Assembly: GCA_013298335.1 (NCBI GenBank) | Contig: JAAFHI010000312.1 | Coordinates: 1-5,322, forward strand | Origin: Actinomycetota bacterium | GTDB lineage: Bacteria > Acidobacteriota > Blastocatellia > Chloracidobacteriales > Chloracidobacteriaceae | Length of the DNA: 5,322 nucleotides | Direction of reading: 5' to 3' | In this document: positions 1-5,322 of the stretch, in pieces | Position numbering within the stretch: the first letter of the stretch is position 1 | How the letters are laid out: each line of letters opens with the position of its first letter | Program-made: the position numbers and the translations under genes | Notes under the pieces: generated by a model | Databases searched by the model: none | Seen by the model: the letters and a program-made list of their open reading frames with translations, nothing else | Told to the model about the DNA's origin: nothing

Positions 1-590
<590 letters not shown>

Positions 591-2513
591 CTATGGGTTC
601 TTTTTGATTCCTTCCAGCCGGTCGAGTTCGGCAAGGTTACGAAGGCCACTTTCCAGTCCCGGCTTCAACCGGAGCGCGGTTTCGAATTCCCGGCGAGCCT
701 CGGCGTTCCGTCCGAGCTGGGCCAGGACAACTCCGTAATTGCTGTGAGATTCCGGAAGATTCGGGAAATCCCGGCAGATATCTCCAAAAGTTTTGCCGGC
801 GCCCGCCAGATCGCCCGCTTCAAGCTGAATCTTGCCGACCCGGCTCCGCAGCGGGATGATTCCGGGGGCGTTGTACAGCACGGTCTCAAGCTCCCCTTTC
901 AACTCATCGCGCCGTTTTTCCTTGAGCAGGATCTCCGCGTTGAGAAGGTGAACCTCAGCCCATTCAACCGAGCGGCCCACGATGGACTTCGGCTTGCTCG
1001 CCAACATCAAATCGGTTCGTTCCCGTGCTTCGGCAAGCTGACCCTCCTTAAGAAGGATTCGGGTCAGAATCAGGTGGGGACGCAAGGCCGTCGGGTTGAG
1101 CTGAAGGGCCCGCTCCACATACAAACGGGCATTCGGCGATGACGCCTCAAAGAGCATGCTGCCCACCTCCGCGAATGCCAAGGGGTGATCGGGATCGGTC
1201 TCGGTCATTCGGAGAAAAAGGGCCAGCGTCGATTTCCAGTCGGAATTTCGCCGAACGGTCAGAAATGAATACCCGACGACCATCGAAAGCGCGATTCCCG
1301 CCGCGATGGTTTGTCCCGAAAACTGTTTTGCTCCGGACCGGAACTCACGGAACATCCAGCATAAACCGAAGGAAACCAGGAGGCAGTACCCGACGGAAGG
1401 AAAATAGAGCCAGCGTTCGGCAAGAACGACGCTGATGGGGAAAAAGATATTGCTGACAATGCTGAGAAAGACGTACCAGATGCCGACCCCGAAGGTGACC
1501 ACGGGTCGTGCTTTCAATGAAAAAACACCCCACGCAACCAAACTGACCGTCAGAATCGCGCCGAACCAGGCACGGGGACTCGGTCCGTTCAGGATTTCCA
1601 CGTTGTACCCGTCATAAATCGGCTTCAGGGGATAGCCGAAGACCATCAGCCGAAACCATTCCACGCTGGCCGACGCCATCGTGCAAATCCTGCCCCACAA
1701 GCTGATTTGGGCCAATGGAACGAGGTTCGGGTCGGGGGAGGCCAGCGTTTCTCCGCTCAGACGGCGCATTCCGAAATAAACCGCCAGACTGACGGCAAAG
1801 ATGCCATAGGGAACGAGTTTTTTCATCCAGCCGACGGCAGTGCTTTTTTCGGGGCTGGCCAGCACCTCCGCCAGCAACAGAACCGCCGGGAAAACGACAA
1901 AATTCTCCTTGGTCAGCAACGCGCCGAGAAAAGCCAGTCCAGCCAGTGCCTGGTTCAGCATCCGACGGCGCCCCGTGACGCGTCCGGTCCAGGCGAGCCA
2001 CGCCAGACCACAAAAGAACGTTCCCATCAGCTCCAGCCGCCCGATGATGTTGGCCACTGCCTCGGTATGGACGGGATGAACCGCAAACAGCACCGCCGCC
2101 AACCCGGCGAGCATCCGGTCGAGGCCGTACCGGCGCGCCAGAACGAAAAACATACCGGCGTTGGCGGCGTGCAGAAGCACGTTGGTCAGGTGGTATCCGG
2201 CTGGCCGATACCCCCACAGGGCATATTCGAAGGAGAGGGAAACGAAAAACAGGGGCCGATAGCGGCCCGACGATTGACCGGTCCACTGTTGCCAAAATCC
2301 GGTTTTGAAAATTCGGGGAAGATTCGACAGCGACTCGATAAGCGGATTCTGGTTGATAACCGCGTCGTCGTCGTACGCGAAGCCATTCCAGAGGGAATTG
2401 CCGTAGACGGCGACGCAAAGCAGGAAAATCGCCCAGAACAGGAATCGGTCGTTGGGTTCGAACCGCCACGTTCGCTCGGTGACGGCCGCCTTGGTGGTGT
2501 CTTCGGATGGCAT
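591..2513 (-). CDS. TMTC-like polytopic membrane protein with C-terminal TPR domain (DUF1736/GT-C type)
   Basis: This is a 640-residue protein, probably a cytoplasmic-membrane glycosyltransferase of the TMTC type, whose eukaryotic members O-mannosylate proteins from dolichyl-phosphate-mannose. Residues 24-420 hold about ten or more hydrophobic segments. The first outer loop has the acidic motif AYDDDAVINQNPLI (D48-D50), placed as in GT-C enzymes. Other family marks are GRYRPL (83-88), a His/Asn-rich helix (108-120), FAVHPVHTEAVANIIGR (143-159), LLTKEN (199-204), a DUF1736-like segment about 245-305, and AERWLYFPSVGY (365-376). From about 440 to 625 there are four or five TPR-like helical pairs, the last (588-620) nearly canonical. 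The frame stays open upstream to 3206, but that part overlaps a real methyltransferase in another frame and has no membrane-protein character. The ATG at 2513, with GGGAG 10 bases before it, is therefore chosen. The donor sugar and acceptor cannot be read from the sequence. Confidence 0.85.
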   Translation of the reverse strand: MPSEDTTKAAVTERTWRFEPNDRFLFWAIFLLCVAVYGNSLWNGFAYDDDAVINQNPLIESLSNLPRIFKTGFWQQWTGQSSGRYRPLFFVSLSFEYALWGYRPAGYHLTNVLLHAANAGMFFVLARRYGLDRMLAGLAAVLFAVHPVHTEAVANIIGRLELMGTFFCGLAWLAWTGRVTGRRRMLNQALAGLAFLGALLTKENFVVFPAVLLLAEVLASPEKSTAVGWMKKLVPYGIFAVSLAVYFGMRRLSGETLASPDPNLVPLAQISLWGRICTMASASVEWFRLMVFGYPLKPIYDGYNVEILNGPSPRAWFGAILTVSLVAWGVFSLKARPVVTFGVGIWYVFLSIVSNIFFPISVVLAERWLYFPSVGYCLLVSFGLCWMFREFRSGAKQFSGQTIAAGIALSMVVGYSFLTVRRNSDWKSTLALFLRMTETDPDHPLAFAEVGSMLFEASSPNARLYVERALQLNPTALRPHLILTRILLKEGQLAEARERTDLMLASKPKSIVGRSVEWAEVHLLNAEILLKEKRRDELKGELETVLYNAPGIIPLRSRVGKIQLEAGDLAGAGKTFGDICRDFPNLPESHSNYGVVLAQLGRNAEARREFETALRLKPGLESGLRNLAELDRLEGIKKNP

Positions 2514-2517
2514 GTTG

Positions 2518-2550
2518 AAAAAACTCCCGCAACCCCCGTTCCGGCGGGAG
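2518..2550 (-). terminator. Terminator-like hairpin in the leader of the TPR membrane protein gene
   Basis: On the minus strand CTCCCGC (2550-2544) can pair with GCGGGAG (2530-2524), a perfect 7-bp GC-rich stem with a 13-base loop, followed at once by six T residues (2523-2518). This is the form of a Rho-independent terminator, yet it ends only four bases before the ATG at 2513. It may be an attenuator, or a start-site-sequestering hairpin rather than an end-of-operon terminator, because a good terminator for the upstream operon already exists at 2717-2693. Confidence 0.6.
2524..2528 (-). promoter_or_regulatory. Ribosome binding site of the TPR membrane protein, buried in a hairpin arm
   Basis: GGGAG on the minus strand lies 10 bases before the ATG at 2513 and is the only purine-rich Shine-Dalgarno-like element there. 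It supports that start over the longer open frame. It is part of the 3' arm of the hairpin at 2550-2524, so when the stem forms the site would be paired and hidden from the ribosome. Confidence 0.5.
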
Positions 2551-2591
2551 CGCGCCGGTGCAAGGTCAACCGAGACGAAATCTTTCAGGAT

Positions 2592-2637
2592 GGTCCGGCA
2601 GGAAACCGCCGGACCGCGTGAAAAGCGCTCGGTCCGG
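2592..2637 (-). repeat. Three alternating copies of GGTCCGG forming two mutually exclusive hairpins
   Basis: The heptamer GGTCCGG occurs at 2592-2598 and 2631-2637 on the plus strand and, inverted, at 2609-2615. The middle copy can pair with either side. Arms 2592-2599 and 2608-2615 give a perfect 8-bp stem with an 8-base loop; arms 2609-2616 and 2630-2637 give another perfect 8-bp stem with a 13-base loop. The block lies in the 253-base leader between the methyltransferase stop and the TPR membrane protein ATG. It could be an RNA switch acting on the hairpin nearer the start, or DNA binding sites for a dimeric regulator. Confidence 0.5.
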
Positions 2638-2692
2638 GCCTGCCGAAATGGATTCAGGCGCCCGAAGTGTACCGCGAAAACGAATCGCCGGG

Positions 2693-2717
2693 AAAAATGT
2701 CCGCCCGTCGAACGGAC
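2693..2717 (-). terminator. Rho-independent terminator of the glycosyltransferase-methyltransferase operon
   Basis: On the minus strand GTCCGTTC (2717-2710) pairs with GGGCGGAC (2706-2699) across a three-base loop, giving 8 bp with two G-T pairs. The stem is followed by A and then five T residues (2697-2693). It starts about 50 bases after the stop codon of the methyltransferase at 2767, as expected for an operon end. It implies that the TPR membrane protein gene downstream has its own promoter or depends on read-through. Confidence 0.65.
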
Positions 2718-2766
2718 GCCTTTCCCGGAGCGTGTCTGAAAAGCATCTTCGAATCGCGAAAGGAAC

Positions 2767-3489
2767 TCATCGTTTCTCCCAGACGCCGTACACACGGGTC
2801 GCTCCGAGCGGGCGAAAGGGCGTGAACAGCGTTTCACACGTATTCGCGAACCCAAGCGCGATCCCCGGCATCGGGGTTGTCCGCTTGAACCCCAGTGTCG
2901 CGAGGTACGGCAATCCGAGGAACGGCCGCAGGGTGATTGGTTCGAACGCATCGAACACGCCGGGCGTCCTGAACAGTCGGTAGGGAATGACCGCGTTTCC
3001 GTCGAAGGCGTCCTTGTCGCCCTTCCCGAAGGGTTCGTCGATCGTGAAGTCGAACGAGCAGTCCTCGTGATGAAAATAGCGGTAGAGGATGAAGGACAGC
3101 GGAGTGATCCATGGCTCGATGAGCGCCAGCCGCCCGCCCCGACGCAGCACCCGCGCGGCTTCGGCCACGAAATCGAGCGGCTTCGGCAGGTGATGCACCA
3201 CGTCAATCATCACCAGCGCGCCGACCGATCCGCTTTCGAACGGCAGCCGCCACGCATCGCAGACATGGTCGATCCAGGCATTGGCCACGATGTCGGTCGT
3301 CACCAGTTCCGGCCAGTACTCCTTGAAAAAGCCCGGCCCCGAACCGAGTTCCACGACGGGGCGGCGGTCCCCGACCGCGGTTTTCAAAAGGTCGAAATAG
3401 GTCCGGTAAGCGGCGCGCAGGTCGGGACGGTTCGCCCAGACCGTGCGGTGACGCTGAATGTAATCCTGATCGGTCACGGGCGACGTCAT
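2767..3489 (-). CDS. Stand-alone class I SAM-dependent methyltransferase
   Basis: This 240-residue cytoplasmic protein has a Methyltransf_11-like Rossmann fold, expected to transfer a methyl group from S-adenosylmethionine. Motif I is VVELGSGPGFF (45-55), the SAM-binding Gly-rich loop. D66 in TTDI is the likely ribose-binding acidic residue. MIDVVHHLPKPL (94-105) is the conserved strand 4 and following helix, and VLRRGGRLALIEP (114-126) is the strand 5 motif. The C-terminal third (HHEDCSFDF and after) has no feature that names the substrate. The ATG at 3489 overlaps the TGA of the upstream gene (ATGA), and no strong Shine-Dalgarno sequence is present, so translation is probably coupled to that gene. 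A terminator follows at 2717-2693. The neighbouring glycosyltransferase suggests a sugar, glycolipid or polyprenyl-linked substrate (inference); a small-molecule or protein substrate is not excluded. Confidence 0.85.
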   Translation of the reverse strand: MTSPVTDQDYIQRHRTVWANRPDLRAAYRTYFDLLKTAVGDRRPVVELGSGPGFFKEYWPELVTTDIVANAWIDHVCDAWRLPFESGSVGALVMIDVVHHLPKPLDFVAEAARVLRRGGRLALIEPWITPLSFILYRYFHHEDCSFDFTIDEPFGKGDKDAFDGNAVIPYRLFRTPGVFDAFEPITLRPFLGLPYLATLGFKRTTPMPGIALGFANTCETLFTPFRPLGATRVYGVWEKR

Positions 3490-5012
3490 GCGGTGAAAAA
3501 CAGCTTCAGGGCGGCGCGGGCCGACATTTTCAAAAGCAGCCAGCCGTCGGAGAAACGACTGATATTGGTATCGCCATACACCCGTTGGCGATAGCGGACG
3601 GGCAGCTCGACGATTTTCAGATTGAGCTTTGAAGCCCCGAAAATCAGATCGAAATCGCCGAACGGATCGAAGTGGCCGAAGTAGGTTCGACCGGCGGCGA
3701 GCCGTTGGTAGCTTTCACGCCACATGACTTTCGTTCCGCAGAGCGTGTCCTTGACCGTCTGCCCGATCAACCGGCTGAGCAGAAAGGCGAAGAACTTGTT
3801 CCCGAGCAGGTTCAGAAACCGCATCGCCTTCGGGTCCATGGTGTAGACAAGGCGTGAGCCGTTGATGAACTCGCCCTTGCCGCTGACGATGGCGTCGTAA
3901 AACTGGATCAGGTCTTCGGGGGCCACGCTCAGGTCCGCGTCGAGAATGATCAGCACCTCGCCCCTGGCCTTTTCAAAGCCGAGCCAGACCGCATCCGCCT
4001 TGCCCTTGCCCGTCTGCCGCAGCACGGTGATGTCACGGTCCGGATTCTCGGCCACCGCCTTGTGGCAGGCATCAAGCGTGCCGTCCCTCGAATGTCCCTC
4101 GACGAAGATCAGTTCGGTGTGCGAGCCAAGGTAGGGCAGCCGTCCAACGATGTCGGGAATGTTGCCCTCCTCGTTCCGGCAGGGGCAGACGATGCTGACC
4201 ACGGGCGGCGTCCGGTCCGGCAACCCGATGGGCCGGGCCACGATCCAGTTTGTCAGACACATCCACTGAAATCCCGGCAGGTGGGCCACGAACCGGTTCA
4301 ACAGGTACGAAACGCCGGGAATCCGCTTGGGCATCAGCATGTGTTCACGCTGATGAACCACTTCGAACCCCGCCAGCACGAGCAGGTTGGAAATGTCGCC
4401 GCGGGTCGTCCAGTTGAGGAGCGGCTGGGGATATTTCAGCCCAAGTTTTTCCGCCGTCGTCAGAATCGGCTGCCAGAGCCGGCTGTACCAGTTGATGACG
4501 ATGCGGGTCTGGGCATGGCAGTAGGACCGGAGGGTCTCGAAAGCGAGCCGGATGTCGTAGAGATACCCGACCAGATCCGAAAGCACGATGTAATCGAACG
4601 GTCCGTCCTCGATGGCCAGCCGTTCCGCCGCGCCGGTCCGGAAGTTCAGGTGCGGGTACTTTTCCGTCGCCAGCTCGACCATGCGGGGCGAAAGATCGAC
4701 GCCCACCCCGTGGGACGGTTCGAGGGACGCGAGCAGGTCGCCATTCCCGCTGCCGATTTCAAGAACCCGCATGCCCGGCGGAATATGAAAACGCCCGAGC
4801 GACGCGATGGCCTTGTGATAGCCCGCATTGCGATGGTGCCACTTGTCAATGACTTCGGCGTACTCATCAAAAAAGAGTGACCACCCGCCAAGATAGGCGT
4901 CGAGCGTTTGCGGCGGAATCCCCGACCGAACGCTGCTCAGAGCGTCCATTCGAGGTTCGCCGTTTTCGGCCAGCCGTTGGACGTCAGTGTTTTTCATTTG
5001 TGGTTGAGTCAC
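3486..5012 (-). CDS. Bifunctional SAM methyltransferase / family 2 glycosyltransferase fusion
   Basis: This 508-residue protein carries two complete catalytic domains. Residues about 60-225 are a class I methyltransferase: VLEIGSGNGDLL (83-94) is motif I, D106 in GVDLSP binds the SAM ribose, and FDYIVLSDLVGYL (139-151) is strand 4. After a linker, residues about 270-490 are a GT-A fold GT2 enzyme: VVSIVCPCRNEEGN (271-284), EGHSRDGT (305-312), KGKADAVWLGF (336-346), and ILDADLS (356-362) with the metal/nucleotide-sugar DxD at D358 and D360. DTLCGTK (422-428), GDFD (452-455) and ELPVRYRQRVYGDTNISRF (469-487) follow. The arrangement resembles polyprenyl-phosphate-sugar synthases of the DPM1 type; no membrane helix follows, so association with the membrane would be peripheral. 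The start is uncertain: GTG at 5012 is the longest, ATG at 4997 is also possible, and neither has a good Shine-Dalgarno sequence. It is the first gene of an operon with the methyltransferase at 3489. The exact sugar, acceptor and methylated product are unknown. Confidence 0.85.
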   Translation of the reverse strand: MTQPQMKNTDVQRLAENGEPRMDALSSVRSGIPPQTLDAYLGGWSLFFDEYAEVIDKWHHRNAGYHKAIASLGRFHIPPGMRVLEIGSGNGDLLASLEPSHGVGVDLSPRMVELATEKYPHLNFRTGAAERLAIEDGPFDYIVLSDLVGYLYDIRLAFETLRSYCHAQTRIVINWYSRLWQPILTTAEKLGLKYPQPLLNWTTRGDISNLLVLAGFEVVHQREHMLMPKRIPGVSYLLNRFVAHLPGFQWMCLTNWIVARPIGLPDRTPPVVSIVCPCRNEEGNIPDIVGRLPYLGSHTELIFVEGHSRDGTLDACHKAVAENPDRDITVLRQTGKGKADAVWLGFEKARGEVLIILDADLSVAPEDLIQFYDAIVSGKGEFINGSRLVYTMDPKAMRFLNLLGNKFFAFLLSRLIGQTVKDTLCGTKVMWRESYQRLAAGRTYFGHFDPFGDFDLIFGASKLNLKIVELPVRYRQRVYGDTNISRFSDGWLLLKMSARAALKLFFTA

Positions 5013-5024
5013 CTGATTGAGTCA
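5004..5024. repeat. Tandem TTGAGTCA repeat over the start of the fusion gene
   Basis: The octamer TTGAGTCA occurs at 5004-5011 and again at 5017-5024, a 13-base period. Each contains TGAGTCA, which is a near-perfect palindrome. The first copy overlaps the GTG start codon at 5012-5010. The minus-strand TTGACT (5024-5019) also resembles a -35 box, but no good -10 follows at the usual distance. This may be an operator, or chance; if it is an operator, the ATG at 4997 becomes the more likely start. Confidence 0.3.
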
Positions 5025-5044
5025 ACTTCCGGTTTGAACGTTCG

Positions 5045-5085
5045 TTTCACCAAGCGGTGTCAGATCTGGTCGCGAGGGGGTGAAA
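5045..5085 (-). repeat. Long-range inverted repeat in the leader of the fusion gene
   Basis: TTTCACC (5045-5051) and GGTGAAA (5079-5085) are perfect 7-base inverted arms, 27 bases apart. Between them are a small hairpin CACC-GCTT-GGTG sharing the 5051 side on the minus strand and the palindrome CAGATCTG (5061-5068). The element would lie in the 5' untranslated region if transcription of the fusion gene begins in the AT-rich stretch at 5085-5145. Function is unknown and chance is possible. Confidence 0.25.
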
Positions 5086-5145
5086 AATGACTTAATCCCT
5101 TGTATTCAATTATTTACAAAGATTTTGCCGATATGAAAAACAGTT
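5085..5145. promoter_or_regulatory. AT-rich divergent promoter region
   Basis: A stretch of about 60 bases, much richer in A and T than its surroundings, lies between two divergent gene starts and is the natural place for both promoters. It holds an imperfect palindrome with arms TTGTA (5100-5104) and TACAA (5115-5119). Candidate boxes exist on both strands: plus-strand TTTACA (5113-5118), a five-of-six -35; minus-strand AATAAT, a five-of-six -10, about 19 bases after TTTTCA. None forms a pair with ideal spacing, so individual boxes are not assigned. Confidence 0.4.
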
Positions 5146-5152
5146 CGGACAA

Positions 5153-5157
5153 GGGAG
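5153..5157 (+). promoter_or_regulatory. Shine-Dalgarno sequence of the divergent gene
   Basis: GGGAG lies seven bases before the GTG at 5165, a good match and spacing. It is the main reason to choose that GTG, since no in-frame ATG exists between the upstream stop at 5093-5095 and the window end. Confidence 0.5.
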
Positions 5158-5164
5158 CCTCGTC

Positions 5165-5322
5165 GTGGCGGCATCATCGCATACGTCAGAAATAACGCCA
5201 ATTCCGGTTTTGTCGGACAAAAGGGATTTCACCGATGCTGCCGTATCGTGGCCGGATGGTCCCGCCTCGTCACCGTTTGATTTCGCCGAGCCACTGAGGC
5301 GTGGAAGTCGGGAAGAAGAAGG
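5165..5322 (+). CDS. Unidentified protein, N-terminal 52 codons (cut by window edge)
   Basis: An open frame starts at GTG 5165 and runs off the right end without a stop. The visible residues begin MAASSHTSEITPIPVLS and continue as a polar, Asp/Ser/Pro/Arg-rich stretch with PFDFAEPLRRG (residues 37-47) and a Glu run at the end. There is no signal peptide, membrane segment or recognisable domain; the first 30 residues look disordered. Support comes from the Shine-Dalgarno sequence at 5153-5157, the AT-rich promoter-like region upstream and the divergent layout, not from homology. The product is not recognised and no function is offered. It could still be a chance frame, since only 158 bases are visible. 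Confidence 0.5.
   Translation, partial: MAASSHTSEITPIPVLSDKRDFTDAAVSWPDGPASSPFDFAEPLRRGSREEE

Noticed and set aside
1612..2532. 306-residue minus-strand open frame
   Set aside because: It is in a different frame inside the membrane-protein gene, is Arg/Gly-rich, and its residues do not form the hydrophobic segments seen in the true frame.
1707..2621. 304-residue plus-strand open frame
   Set aside because: It is antisense to the TPR membrane protein, rich in Gln/Arg/Gly with no family resemblance, and typical of a shadow frame in GC-rich DNA.
2654..2746. Possible 30-codon leader peptide on the minus strand starting at ATG 2746
   Set aside because: It runs straight through the terminator at 2717-2693, has only a weak purine stretch close to the ATG, and shows no run of regulatory codons.
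2514..3206. N-terminal extension of the membrane protein (open frame continuing upstream to an ATG at 3206, 871 residues in total)
   Set aside because: It overlaps the well-supported methyltransferase in another frame, reads as low-complexity Arg/Ser-rich sequence and shows no domain; the ATG at 2513 with GGGAG upstream fits better.
4062..4880. 272-residue plus-strand open frame
   Set aside because: It is antisense to the fusion gene, whose motifs are clear; the translation looks like a mirror frame without any domain.
5133..5195. 20-codon plus-strand open frame starting at ATG 5133
   Set aside because: It is very short, lies within the AT-rich promoter-like region and lacks a Shine-Dalgarno sequence; the GTG at 5165 is better supported.

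Overview
The window comes from a GC-rich bacterium. All the genes that can be identified run on the minus strand, apart from one divergent gene start at the right edge. The taxon cannot be fixed from the sequence. A plant-type ferredoxin-NADP reductase beside a bacterial TMTC-like (membrane plus TPR) protein suggests an environmental lineage of the kind often seen in PVC-group, acidobacterial or candidate-phylum genomes; this is an impression, not a measurement.

Layout, in the direction of minus-strand transcription (right to left). A 508-residue protein (5012-3486) joins an N-terminal class I SAM-dependent methyltransferase to a C-terminal GT2 glycosyltransferase. Its stop overlaps the start of a second, stand-alone SAM methyltransferase (3489-2767) by an ATGA tetranucleotide, so the two form a coupled operon. 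About 50 bases after that operon is a convincing intrinsic terminator (2717-2693). Next comes a 253-base leader holding a set of alternating inverted repeats (2637-2592) and a second terminator-like hairpin (2550-2518). The 3' arm of this hairpin carries the probable ribosome binding site of the next gene. That gene (2513-591) encodes a 640-residue polytopic membrane protein with a GT-C-like N-terminal half and a C-terminal TPR domain, as in TMTC/DUF1736 proteins. A roughly 300-base non-coding gap (590-286) contains a palindrome around a possible extended -10 element. It is followed by the first 95 codons of a plant-type ferredoxin--NADP+ reductase, cut by the left edge of the window.

At the right end, an AT-rich intergenic stretch (about 5085-5145) separates the methyltransferase/glycosyltransferase operon from a divergent open frame (5165 onward, plus strand). 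That frame has a good Shine-Dalgarno sequence but no recognisable product.

Working model (inference): the GT2 domain resembles polyprenyl-phosphate-sugar synthases such as DPM1, and TMTC-like GT-C proteins use lipid-linked sugars. The three genes from 5012 to 591 could therefore form a small surface-glycan or protein-O-glycosylation module in which the two methyltransferases modify the sugar or lipid product. The ferredoxin-NADP reductase looks like an unrelated neighbour. No tRNA, rRNA, CRISPR array, transposase or insertion sequence was seen.
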